A DNA stretch of 64,000 bases, taken from Branchipolynoe longqiensis. Its lineage: Eukaryota; Annelida; Polychaeta; Phyllodocida; Polynoidae. Where the stretch lies: NCBI GenBank assembly GCA_030323885.1, contig CM059188.1, positions 111,878,763 to 111,942,762 on the forward strand. Reading direction: 5' to 3'. The position numbers were made by a program, and so were the translations under genes. Below are positions 10,603 through 20,690 of this stretch, one piece after another. The notes under the pieces are model-generated. The model did no database searches. It was not told the origin of the DNA and saw only the letters and a program-made list of their open reading frames with translations. How positions within the stretch are numbered: position 1 is the first letter of the stretch; every line of letters begins with the position of its first letter.

Positions 10603-10870
10603 TCTCTGTGGCGGAGTGCTTAGAGTGTCTGACTTTTTTCTAGGTCGGACTCCTAATCTGAAGGTCGGTGGTTCGATTCCCCGTGCCCCCATCTCTGCCA
10701 ATTTGGATTTCAATCGCTGTGTATAACTTACAGCATCATCAAAGGCCAGTTGCGCTCATACCATGTCTATGTGGTGTGGGAGGTTAAAAATCCCTTAGGT
10801 CAGTAAAAGTGTAGGCTCGGCGTTTCTATCGACAAACTGTCTAATTGTGAAAACAAACCTATTCAGGCTT
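10603..10870 (+). mobile_element. second tRNA-headed SINE-like repeat
   Basis: The head GTGGCGGAGTGCTTAGAGTG ... GGTCGGTGGTTCGATTCCCC resembles a tRNA of the long-variable-arm type (Ser/Leu). It is followed by about 170 bp of unrelated body with an A-rich end (AACAACAAAAACAAAAAA near 10900). It does not share the family A body. Only one copy is visible here, so a decayed tRNA pseudogene is the alternative. Confidence 0.5.
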
Positions 10871-11116
10871 ATCCATGATAGGCAGTATAAATCTTCAACA
10901 ACAAAAACAAAAAATATCGTCGTATATATCCAATAACAAATGTGTGGTACATACATATAAGTAAGTATTCATTTTTATATATATGTAACTATATGAGATT
11001 CATGCAAAGGGGATATGAAGACAGTGAAATGAGAGTTCTATGTGCTCCACTAGTATTAGTAATAATCAAGTGAAGTTTACTAAGTTCTTACTCAGAGTCT
11101 CAGGGTGCTAATAGTA
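10871..11116. other. unassigned, AT-rich
   Basis: No gene or known repeat recognised before the satellite. Confidence 0.4.
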
Positions 11117-12955
11117 ATAACACAATGTATTGCATTGTGGGATGGAGGGTTGACATTGTCCCCTCACAGCTCTACTATTGCATTCTGGGAGGGAGGGTTG
11201 ACATTGTCCCCTCACAGCTCTACTATTGCATTGTGGGATGGAGGGTTCACATTGTCCCCTCACAGCTCTACTATTGCATTGTGGGATGGAGGGTTGACAT
11301 TGTCCCCTCACAGCTCTACTATTGCATTGTGGGATGGAGGGTTCACATTGTCCCCTCACAGTTCTACTATTGCATTGTGGGATGGAGGGTTGACATTGTC
11401 CCCTCACAGCTCTACTATTTCATTGTGGGATGGAGGGTTCACATTGTCCCCTCACAGCTCTACTATTGCATTGTGGGAAGGAGGCTTGACATTGTCCCCT
11501 CACAGCTCTACTATTGCATTGTGGAATGGAGGGTTCACATTGTCCCCTCACAGTTCTACTATTGCATTGTGGGATGGAGGGTTGACATTGTCCCCTCACA
11601 CCTCTACTACTGCATTGTGGGATGGAGGGTTGACATTGTCCCCTCACATCTCTACTATTGCATTGTGGGATGGAGGGTTGACATTTTCCCCTCATAGCTC
11701 TACTATTGCATTGTGGGATGGAGGGTTGAAATTGTCCCCTCACAGCTCTACTACTGCATTGTGGGATGGAGGGTTGACATTGTCCCCTCACAGCTCTACT
11801 ATTGCATTGTGGGATGGAGGGTTGACAGTGTCCCCTCACAGCTCTACCATTGCATTGTGGGATGGAGGGTTGAGAGTGTCTCCTCACAGCTGTACTATTG
11901 CATTGTGGGATGGAGGGTTGACATTGTCCCCTCACAGCTCTACTACTGCATTGTGGGATGGAGGGTTGACATTGTCCCCTCACAGCTCTACTATTGCATT
12001 GTGGGATGGAAGGTTGACATTGTCTCCTCACAGCTCTACTATAGCATTGTGTGATGGAGGGTTGACATTGTCTCCTCACACCTCTACTACTGCATTGTGG
12101 GATGGAGGGTTGACATTGTCCCCTCGCAGCTCTACTATTGCATTGTGGGACAGAGGGTTGACATTGTCCCCTCACAGCTCTACTATTGCATTGTGGGATG
12201 GAGGGTTGACATTGTCCCCTCACAGCTCTACTATTGCATTGTGGGATGGAGGGTTGACATTGTCCCCTCACAGCTCTACTATTGCATTGTGGGATGGAGG
12301 GTTGACATTGTCCCCTCACAGCTCTACTACTGCATTGTGGGATGGAGGGTTGACATTGTCCCCTCGCAGCTCTACTATTGCATTGTGGGACAGAGGGTTG
12401 ACATTGTCCCCTCACAGCTCTACTATTGCATTGTGGGATGGAGGGTTGACATTGTCCCCTCGCAGCTGTACTATTGCTTTGTGGGTTGGAGGGTTGACAT
12501 TGTCCCCTCACAGCTCTACTATTGCATTGTGGGATGGAGGGTTGACATTGTCCCCTCACAGCTCTACTACTGCATTGTGGGATGGAGGGTTGACATTGTC
12601 CCCTCACAGCTCTACTATTGCATTGTGGGATGGAGGGTTGACATTGTCCCCTCACAGCTCTACTATTGCATTGTGGGATGGAGGGTTGACATTGTCCCCT
12701 CACAGCTCTACTATTGCATTGTGGGATGGAGGGTTGACATTGTCCCCTCACAGCTCTACTATTGCATTGTGGGATGGAGGGTTGACATTGTCCCCTCACA
12801 GCTCTACTACTGCATTGTGGGATGGAGGGTTGACATTGTCCCCTCACAGCTCTACTACTGCATTGTGGGATGGAGGGTTGACATTGTCCCCTCACAGCTC
12901 TACTATTGCATTGTGGGACGGAGGGTTGACATTGTCCCCCCCCCCCCTCCCAACA
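11117..12955 (+). repeat. 48-bp satellite, about 38 copies
   Basis: Unit: GCATTGTGGGATGGAGGGTT followed by GACATTGTCCCCTCACAGCT and CTACTATT. Since 48 is a multiple of 3, the unit stays open in several frames on both strands, giving long false proteins with a 16-residue period. Divergence is a few percent, with recurring variants (TTGACA/TTCACA, TATT/TACT, ATGG/ACAG). The array ends in a poly-C run at about 12937. Confidence 0.97.
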
Positions 12956-12965
12956 GCTCTACTAT

Positions 12966-13384
12966 ATTGATCTCTGTCTGTGCCTTCCTTTTCGCTTGTC
13001 TGAACTGTCGAATCCTCATTTTCCAGCTGGACTGTCGCTGGTGCTGCTCGCCACAAATTGATTCCGACGGACCAAGCAAAACAAACACAGGCTCGAAAAC
13101 GATAGAACTTCATCAAAAGAGAAGAGAAAAAATCAAATCAGAAAAGTGACCTTTGCACACGTCACCTCGCTAGAGCAGCCAAGGTCACGGTCACTTTGAC
13201 ATGACGTCACGTCAATGGTGGCCGCTGAACCGGAAGAGATACCCTTTCCTCGCTAGGAGGCGCTGGAGTGGCTAACATCATTTCCTGTCCCGCCCGACGC
13301 GTCACATCTGATGTCTTTGTTAAGTCTTCCTCTTCGTAGGCCTAGTTCTCGTTCGTCCAATCACGCAAAAACCGGCTCAGATAA
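12966..13384. other. unassigned region between satellite and pyrimidine tract
   Basis: Contains a CRE/ATF-like palindrome TGACGTCA near 13202 with an adjacent ACGTCA. No gene recognised. Confidence 0.4.
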
Positions 13385-14600
13385 TCATGTCACCCGCCCT
13401 TCCCTCCGGTCCCTCCAGGCCCTCCAGTCCCTCCAGTCACTACAGTCCCTCCAATCACTCCAGTCCTTCCAGTCCCCTCCCAACACACAGTCAATCTGCC
13501 TCCCTCATGTGTACCCCCCGTCCCTCCCCTCCCCCTCCTTTCCATCTTCGGCCCTTTCCTCTCCCCCCTCTCCTACCAGGTCTGCCCCTCGGTCTTCTCC
13601 GCCATCCCCCTTTCCGGATCCCTATCCCTCTCCTGCCCCCCTCTCCTCCCCAGCTCTCTCCCTCCTCCCGTTCGTTTCCTCTTCCATTTCCACCTCTGTC
13701 TCCCCTTCCATCCCTCTTCTACCCCTTCCTCTCCTCCCTAGCTCTCCCCCTCTCCCTTTTCGTTTCCTCTTCCATTTCCCCCTCTGTCTCCCCTCCCTCC
13801 CTCTTGCCCTTCCCTCTCCTGCCCCTTCATCTCCTGCCCCTCCCTCTCCAACCCTTCCCCCTCCTGCCCCTCCCTCTCCTGCCCCTGCCTCTTCTGCCTT
13901 CCCTCTTCTGCCCCTGCCTCTCCTGCCTCTGCCTCTTCTGCCCTTCCCTCTTCTGCCCCTGCCTCTCCTGCCCCTGTCTCTTCTGCCCTTCACTCTTCTG
14001 CCCCTCCCTCTGCTACCCCTCCTCCTTTTCTCCCTTAATTGCCTCTTCCATTCCTCATATCTCCCCACCCATCCCTCTCCTGCCCCTCCCGCTCCTGCCC
14101 TCCCGCTCCCACCGCCATCTCCCTCCCCCTCCTCTCCTCTCTCTTGGCCCCACATCCACCGTGTCCCCTCCCTCCATCACCCCCCCTCTCCTACCCTCCC
14201 CTTTCTCTCCTACCCCTCCGTCTCCTACCCTCCTCTCTTCCATAGCTCACTCCCTCTACTTCTCCTCCATGTCTTCCCTTCCCCCACCCCTTTTCCTCCC
14301 CAGCCACTCCCCCACCCTTCCTCCTCCTCAGTCCGCATTCCCCTCTCCACTCTCTCCATCTATCTCCCCCTCCACTCTCTTCACCCCCCATCCATCATCA
14401 TCCCTACCTCCATCCTTGCTTTCTCTCACCTGTCTTCCCTTCCCCCGACCTCTCTTTCCCCTCCCTCTCGTCTCTTCCCTAGCTCCATCCTACTCGTCCT
14501 CATGCCCACCTCCCTCGCCTCTTCCGCACCCCCCCTCCCCCGCCTTCTCCCTTCCATCTATCTCCACTCACCCACTCGCATCTGCCTTCACATTCATCAT
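13385..14600 (+). repeat. 1.2-kb pyrimidine-rich (CT)n/CCCTCC tract
   Basis: Almost pure C/T built from CTGCCCCT, CTCTCC and CCCTCC motifs, with a more regular 15-18 bp repeat at about 13800-14030 (CTCCTGCCCC / CTTCTGCCC). Long Pro/Ser/Leu frames here are compositional. Such homopyrimidine runs can form triplex DNA; that is general knowledge, not shown here. Confidence 0.9.
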
Positions 14601-14605
14601 TGTGA

Positions 14606-14855
14606 CTTAAACCGATACTTGTGTACCTAGCCAGGCGTTCGGCATTAATAGGATAGTGCACGGCCTGGTTGGCTCAGTGTCTGGACAATGAGACGTGCGT
14701 CATGTGTGAGGCTCCTGTTCCATGAGCAGCACTAGTCCAGATGCACTGCCATAGACCATCTGATTGAATCGGAATAGGCCATCTCTAACCATATCATCAT
14801 TCATCCTGATTTGACCTTAGATGTTGCCAGGACATAAAACTCCAACAAGCAACCT
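14606..14855 (+). mobile_element. diverged, 5'-truncated SINE (family A)
   Basis: Starts in the body (GACTTAAACCGATACTTGTG). It keeps GGCGTTCGGCATTAATAGGA and the 3' GATGTTGCCAGGACATAAAA, but the central part differs strongly from other copies. Confidence 0.7.
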
Positions 14856-15114
14856 TCCTAGTTGGACCTGGTCCCTGGGAGCCCGAACCCAGTGCACGGC
14901 TGTCACGCCTTGATAGAGAGGCGTCCGTAATGTTGTGAGCCTCACTTTCATGCAGCTAGACCAGTGCTGCCATCTATAGGTCTCTACATTAATTACAGCA
15001 AAGTGAACTCGCACATAAACCTCGCCGACAAGTCGACGAAGTCCAGCAGTGCACACATATAGATGACGAAGCACACAGAAGGAATATTTCCGTTGTAATC
15101 GCATATAAGCATAA
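14856..15114. other. unassigned
   Basis: No gene or repeat recognised up to the first TTAA MITE. Confidence 0.4.
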
Positions 15115-15447
15115 AGCTGCAGAAGTCCGATGGTTTTGAGTTACTGTCATCCTAACTATATTACGTTGATCATTACAATCTACCTTACTTTAGTTTGAAG
15201 TAACTTTTATTTTCAATGGCTAAATTTTGAGATATTTGAAGTGCAAATGTAAAACATTAACTTTGGCATGCACGCCAAAACTCTGGCACCATAGGCTTCT
15301 GAAGTAACATGTTCTAGTAAATTGCCTAAGTGTTCCATTCTATGTGGTGACAAATGTTTGATAAGTGCACCAGTATCTAAGTCACATATCGAATCTAGAT
15401 CACAGTTTTGGTTTTGAAAATTTAATGTTTCATCAGACTACGCAGCT
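15115..15447 (+). mobile_element. piggyBac-like MITE, copy a
   Basis: About 335-bp family with 20-bp inverted termini (AGYTGCATAGTCCGATG...CATCGGACTATGCAGCT) and TTAA at its borders. Internal landmarks are TTACTTTTATTTTNAATGG, GAGATATTTNAAGTGCAAA and a GTTTTGAAAATTT motif near the right end. The TTAA assignment is supported by paralogous empty sites for another copy at 58062. The left border here is degenerate (ATAA). Confidence 0.85.
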
Positions 15448-15455
15448 TTAATTAA

Positions 15456-15802
15456 AGCTGCATAGTCCGATGAAATATCAAATTTTCAAAACCAAAACAA
15501 TTATCCAGAATGTATTCTACATATCTAACTTAGATACTCAGGCACTTATTAAACATGTGTTGCCATACAGAAGGGAATACCAAGTCAATTTAATAGAACC
15601 TGTTACTGCTGAAGCCTATGGTGTCATAGTTTTGGCATGCTTGCTAAAACTAATTTTACATGCCTGTGCTTCAAATATCTCAAAACGTTACCATCTAAAA
15701 TAAAAGTTACTTCAGACTAAAGTAATGTAGATTGTAACAATCAATTCAGCGTATTTATCTCAGAAAAATGACAGAAACTCAAAAGCATCGGACTATGCAA
15801 CT
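15456..15802 (-). mobile_element. piggyBac-like MITE, copy b (inverted)
   Basis: Same family in reverse orientation, separated from copy a only by TTAATTAA. The pair forms a 690-bp inverted repeat with a near-perfect palindromic centre at 15429-15474. Confidence 0.87.
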
Positions 15803-15806
15803 TTAA

Positions 15807-16011
15807 TCAACGCTCTTCACACTTATATGACGAGTTGCGGGCTTTGCAGCCATGTTCTTTAATTATCCACACACACACCAAGAATATACCTTCAATTGCT
15901 CACACGGAAATTATCACAAGGTTTACTGATTTAAGTACCTTTAATAATATGTTTACCAACAATGCAAAATATATATATACAATATGTATGCATATGTGTG
16001 TGTATATGTAT
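15807..16011. other. unassigned
   Basis: AT-rich, including ATATATAC runs; no gene recognised. Confidence 0.4.
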
Positions 16012-16270
16012 ATGAGCCTATCTCAAAAGGTGATAACTCTTTTTTTGTTGGTCCATTGTAATGATTGATACAAAACAGCACAGAAACGGTTACACTGAAA
16101 ACACAAGAACATTTGCTTCAAATCAATATGCATTCTATTGGGATTATGAAACACCATATAAAAAACAAATCAGTTTATCCTGAGCAAATGCATAAGCAGA
16201 TAGTATGTTGATCGTTACAATGGACAAAGTTTTGTCCCATATTGATGAGCACCTTTTGAGACAGTCTCAT
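16012..16270. mobile_element. short MITE with GAGNCTNTCTCAAAAGGTG ends
   Basis: The left end ATGAGCCTATCTCAAAAGGT and inverted right end ATGAGACTGTCTCAAAAGGT match over about 20 bp. Similarity resumes inside (GTCCATTGTAA). The ends recall Tc1/mariner-type inverted repeats; the superfamily is tentative. Confidence 0.65.
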
Positions 16271-16329
16271 TATGTATGCATATATGTATATATGCATATA
16301 TGTATAACTTCCAAGCGAGTGGAGTGTCA

Positions 16330-16445
16330 CGCCCCATGCAGGGGATGGAGAGATGCATGCCGGTAACCCTCACCCCGGATCCGGCCGGAGGACAGGAAAC
16401 TACAGAGCTTATTATACATGATTAAGGGTTTATCACTATCCGTAT
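16330..16445 (-). repeat. dispersed repeat X (reverse)
   Basis: The reverse complement of TGGATAGTGATAAACCCTTT / AATAAGCTCTGTAGT...GGTACCAGCATGC sequences also seen at 17786, 24355 and 30690. It is C/G-rich in the middle. In this window X tends to lie beside sequences ending TTATACTCGTATAA. Confidence 0.7.
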
Positions 16446-16495
16446 ATATATACTTATGTATACATGTGTATATATTGCATAGATAAATATATTTA

Positions 16496-17081
16496 TGGGT
16501 CATTCTTTCAAACTGGTCACGAAAGTGTGACACTGGAAACCAAAAGTGAAAACCTTCCAAAGAGCAAAAATCCTTCCAAATAATAGCTTAATCCAATGTC
16601 CTATGAAGGCTTGCATGTTGTGCATGTCAGAGTTGAAAAAAATTAAATTCACTTTTTAAATTAGATCTTATACAAATTGAGCAATACATTAATATCACTT
16701 GTGTAACATGAAAATCAAAGACACATCCAGAACCTCATTTTAACATATAGAACATAGTCAAACAAGATTTTATTGATTACTGCTAAGCAGACAAGTTTCT
16801 GACTTACAAGAAATAAAGTTGAAAAATAAGTTGAGAAAAAGTTGGCTACATGCATAGTGTAAATGTGTAAATTTTCACTTTTTCACAATAGCACAAAATC
16901 ATATAAGTAAGCTATTAATTTCTTTATTGGGATAGCTTCAATAAATGTACCATTGCTAACATACTTAATCCACAGAAGATACAATAATTATTTGACTTGC
17001 AATCAATGAAAGAAAGAACAAATTATCAGCATCGTAATGTGGAAACCAAATATGTGGTGCCCAGTTTTAAAGAATGACCCA
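16496..17081. mobile_element. 586-bp MITE derived from the 6885-10084 Harbinger-type element
   Basis: Terminal repeats TGGGTCATTCTTTCAAACTG and inverted TGGGTCATTCTTTAAAACTG are flanked by a TTA duplication (16493-16495 and 17082-17084), the 3-bp target typical of PIF/Harbinger. Left and right halves align with the outer ends of the 3.2-kb element. The junction (CTGCTAAGCAGACAAG, about 16780-16800) is where 2.6 kb of internal sequence is absent. Confidence 0.87.
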
Positions 17082-17089
17082 TTATATAT

Positions 17090-17250
17090 ATGCTGCATAA
17101 GATTTATACGAGTATAATAACCCGGAATTCCATACTCGCTCCTCAGACCCAGCCACCAGTAATCGGGTGATCGAGCCTGGGGCTAGTCATCTACTGCTCC
17201 AACCTACTCAACCTCAGCTCCGACGGTGAGGCCACAGCTCGCCTTGCTCA
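17090..17250 (-). repeat. dispersed repeat with TTATACGAGTATAA end (reverse)
   Basis: Shares ATTTATACGAGTATAATAAC, CTCGCTCC and CTAGTCATCTACTGCTCCA (reverse complement) with the block at 24530-24735. It was probably contiguous with repeat X before the 586-bp MITE landed between them. Confidence 0.6.
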
Positions 17251-17394
17251 TTATTCTGATTCACTTACTGCCGACAAATTGTCACTATTATATATATGCG
17301 ATGTATAACACATTATGCGAATATAAAGGCACGGGGGGAATTATTTCCTTATTATTATTATTACACGATACACTGTACTGCCTAAATATATATA

Positions 17395-17734
17395 TACAGA
17401 TGAACCTCGATCCAACGGACACCGAAGCAACGGATTCCGGATCCAACGGACACAATCCGCTAGAGTGAATATCTGAATTTGTAGGAATTGTTTCTTTGGA
17501 TGCATACTGGTCAAGCATTACGTATATCTTGGAGCCAGTGACAGTTGCTACAATCCACCACATCTGAAGAACTGTCTCGATTTCTATTAATTAAGAGCAG
17601 CTAACAGGCCCAAAGCCTATTATTATAGCTGTATCCTATGCAGGTATTGCAGGTATAGCAATTCATCGCTGCAATGGACAAACGGCTTTAATGGACAACT
17701 GCTCCCCCCTATTAGTCCATTGGATCGAGGTTCA

Positions 17735-17740
<6 letters not shown>
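17395..17740. mobile_element. pogo/mariner-like MITE
   Basis: Inverted ends CAGATGAACCTCGATCCAA, flanked by TA on both sides. The right end abuts a TA microsatellite. No coding capacity. Confidence 0.8.

Positions 17741-17785
<45 letters not shown>
17741..17785. repeat. (TA)n microsatellite
   Basis: About 22 TA units, continuous with the MITE right border. Confidence 0.95.
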
Positions 17786-17787
<2 letters not shown>

Positions 17788-17940
17788 ATAGTGATAAGAC
17801 TGTTATCGCGTGTAATAATCTCTGTAAATGTCCTGCTACTACTCCCCCCCCCCTTCCTGGGTGGGGTGGGTACCGGCATCCTTCACTTCCCCCCCCCCCC
17901 ATCCGGGGGCTTCTGCATGACACTCGCTCGGAAGTAATTA
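17786..17940 (+). repeat. dispersed repeat X
   Basis: GGATAGTGATAAGACTGTTATCGCG..., then a poly-C block, GGGTACCGGCATCC and a second poly-C block. Same order as the copies at 24355 and 30690. Confidence 0.7.
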
Positions 17941-18192
17941 TTATATATATATAGTGAGGCAGCCAGTATTTGCAGCCTCATATCTTGGTGTAGATGTGCC
18001 TGCAGCATTAGGCTAGACGGCAGCAGGGTGGCCCCAGATTGCCTTACCTATATAGCTTCAGAAAACACTGGGCCGCCCCGATAAGCTCCCTGCACGCTAT
18101 GCTTTCATCTCGCCCAGCAATAGGCTGTGTTTGCAGAAATAATGTGCTCAAGGGTCGAGCAGATTGGAGTCGCTCTGAGTGGCTCGCGCTGC

Positions 18193-18257
18193 TATTGCTA
18201 CTGCTACTGCTACTGCTACTGCTACTGCTACTGCTACTGCTACTGCTACTGCTACTG
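18193..18257 (+). repeat. (CTACTG)n hexamer repeat
   Basis: About 11 near-perfect units. Confidence 0.95.
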
Positions 18258-18261
18258 CGAG

Positions 18262-19110
18262 GTGCCGAAAGGCGGTGGGGTACGGATGTGGCGAGGTGAT
18301 GCAGGTGGTGTTGGGGGATTGAAGGTGGTGCTGGTGATGGAGATGGTGGTGGGTGGATGGTAAGGGGAGGTGGTGGTGAGGGGGGTGGTGGGTGAAGGGT
18401 GGTGGTGGTGAGGGAGGTGGTGGTGAGGGGAAGTGGTGAGGGGAGGTTGTGGTGAGGGAGGTGGTGTTGAGGGGAGGTGGTGGTGATGGGAGGTGGGGGT
18501 GGGTGAGGTGGTGGTGATGGGAGGTGGTGGTGAGGGGAGGTGGTGGGGAGGGAAGGTGGTGGGGAGGGGAGTTGGTGGGTGAGGTGGTGGTGATGGGAGG
18601 TGGTGGTGAGGGGAGGTGGTGGTGAGGGGAGGTGGTGGTGAGGGGAGGTGGTGGTGAAGGGAGGTGGTGGTGACAGGAGGTGGTGGGTGAGGGGAGGTGG
18701 TGGTGAGGGGAGGTGGTGGGTGAGGGAGGTGCTGGTGAGGGGAGGTGGTCGTGAGGGGAGGTGGTGGGTGAGGGAGGTGATGGGTGAGGGAGGTGGTGGT
18801 GAGGGGAGGTGGTGGTAAGTGGAGGTGGTGGTGAGGGGAGGTGGTGGTGAGGGGAGGTGGTGGTGAGGGGAGGTGGTGGTGAGGGGAGGTGGTTGTGACA
18901 GGAGGTGGTGGGTGAGGGGAGGTGGTGGTGAGAGAAGCAGTGATGAGATGAGAGAGGTGGTTGGTGATGTAAGACGTGGTGGTGAGGGAGGTGGTGGTGA
19001 GGGGAGGTGGTGTTGACAGGAGGTGGTTGGTGATGTGAGACGTGGTGGTGAGGGAGGTAGTGAGGGTGGTGGTGACAGAGGTGGTGAGGGGAGGCAGATG
19101 CAGGTGGTGA
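18262..19110 (+). repeat. GGTGGTGGTGAGGGGA minisatellite
   Basis: About 50 units of a 15-17 bp G-rich motif (GGAGGTGGTGGTGAGG) with frequent GGGTGAGG and GATGGG variants. Abundant closely spaced GG/GGG runs on the plus strand could form G-quadruplexes; that is inference. Confidence 0.93.
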
Positions 19111-19164
19111 GGTGGTTGACTCTGCCGGGGTGTAGACCTAAGTCATCGTGCCTGGGAACCGGTC

Positions 19165-19497
19165 GTGGTGGCCGAATCGGCAGAGCGCAAGCCTCCCGTG
19201 CGGGAGATCGAAAGTTCGATTCCCGGTCCAGTCAAATGAATGACTTACACAATTGATACTTGCCGCTTCCTAGCTTGGTGCTTGGCATTAATAGGATAGT
19301 GCAAATACTGGTTAGCTCAGTATCAGGATAATGTGATTGTGTGGGATGTCGGGTCATGGTGCTAGTGGGCTGATTATTTTGTGGCGCGAAATAGAATTAA
19401 AGTCGCCATGAGTGTGCACTGTCACAAGTCGGTATCCGTCCTGATATGACCGTAGATGTTGCCAGGATGTAAAACTCCAACAACCAACCAACCAATC
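19165..19497 (+). mobile_element. tRNA-derived SINE (family A)
   Basis: Full length with one of the best tRNA-like heads: GGTGGCCGAATCGGCAGAGC and GTTCGATTCCCGG, tail CCAACCAACCAACC. TSD not obvious. Confidence 0.9.
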
Positions 19498-19508
19498 AAA
19501 CGGTTGTA

Positions 19509-19740
19509 ACCAGATGGGATGGCCAAATGAGTTGAGCATCCGTCTCCTGTTCTGGTAGATCGTAGGTTCGAACCCTGGTCAAACCAATGACTTAAAAATT
19601 GATACGTGTCGCTACCTAGCCTGGCGCTCGACATTATTAGGATAGGGCAAGGAGTGGTGGAATGAGGAAGACCAATCGTCCATGATTGAAATTTCCTCTG
19701 CTTAATCATCTGATATTACAAAAAAAATACAAAAAACAAA
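19509..19740 (+). mobile_element. tRNA-derived SINE, subtype B tail
   Basis: Second copy of the subtype also present at 6321. It shares GTGGAATGAGGAAGACCAAT and ends in an A-rich tail (TTACAAAAAAAATAC). Confidence 0.85.
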
Positions 19741-19747
19741 ACAATCT

Positions 19748-19798
19748 TCGCGCGTGGGTGGCGAGCGCTCTACCCACTGCGCTATCCCGCCCAGTCCT
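19748..19798 (-). repeat. tRNA-like A-box fragment
   Basis: On the minus strand GGGATAGCGCAGTGGGTAGA followed by GCGCTCGCCACC resembles a tRNA 5' half, with no matching B box. Probably a truncated SINE head of another family. Confidence 0.5.
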
Positions 19799-19935
19799 TG
19801 GCTGTAATGATGTGTGAGCTGCTCGGGATGACGTGACGTATCGGCATATACGTCATGACCATCCGTCCCTGTCAGGTCCCAGCACCCGAGCACTCTCAGC
19901 AGGTTCTCAACCTCCTGAGGACATTCAGCGACAAC

Positions 19936-20284
19936 CAGACGGGATGGCCGAATGAGTTGAGCGTCCGCCTCCTGTGTTGGGAGATCGGAGGCTCCGAACC
20001 CATGGGTTTGTGGGTTCGAACCCTGTTCGATTAAAACCAATGACTTAAAAATTGATACTTCTCACTTCCTAGCCTGGCACTCGGCATTATTAGGATAGGG
20101 CAAGGACTGGTTGGCTCAGTGTCAGGATAATATGACTGAGTGGGATATCAGGTCATGGTGCTGGCGGCCCGGTCTGCCAGTGGGGAAGCAATATAAAATC
20201 GCCATGAGTGCACACTGTCACAAGTCGGTACCCGTCCTGATATGACCTTAGATGTTGCTAGGATGTAAAACAACAACAAGCAAA
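19936..20284 (+). mobile_element. tRNA-derived SINE (family A)
   Basis: Full-length copy with an extended head (CCCATGGGTTTGTGGGTTCGAACCC) and an AACAACAAGCAAAC tail variant. Confidence 0.87.
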
Positions 20285-20690
20285 CATTCGGGGACAGCTG
20301 TCAGGGATGCGCGCGATAAAACTCACCCCTCGATGTGACAATCAATAACATGCCCCTCATCTCACATGGCACCCGCCACTTTCCCGAAGTGAAAATCTGT
20401 ATGAAAAGGAGAGAGAGAAAGAGAGAGAAAATGGAAAGGGAATGGGGAACAGAGAACATATGTGGTAATGCAATAAAGTGTCGCACTGACGTCGGTGCAA
20501 AATGATGGCCATCGATTGTGGGGTTCGTTCACGCGGGGCTTTGTTCATGGCATTATGAGAGGGATGTGTATGTCACAGCACAATATAGTGCAAATATGCT
20601 GGAAGTAATGCATGGCTATATGCTCGTATAATTCTATGAGTGCAGCATTAGAATCTCTAGGCAGAAATTCAACTTGCAATGTTTCTTTAC
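20285..20690. other. unassigned
   Basis: GA-rich stretch (about 20410-20440) but no gene or repeat recognised. Confidence 0.4.

Noticed and set aside
11105..12970. A 621-residue open frame of 16-residue repeats (and counterparts in other frames)
   Set aside because: It is the 48-bp satellite read through. A unit length divisible by 3 keeps several frames open on both strands, and there is no start context, domain or codon bias.
13311..14630. Pro/Ser/Leu-rich frames in the pyrimidine tract
   Set aside because: Composition alone gives stop-free reading: pyrimidine-only codons contain no stop. No domain, and the frames overlap each other.
19165..19240. Genuine tRNA gene
   Set aside because: A and B boxes are present, but the sequence continues into the SINE body, the acceptor stem does not pair, and many copies share the same downstream body.
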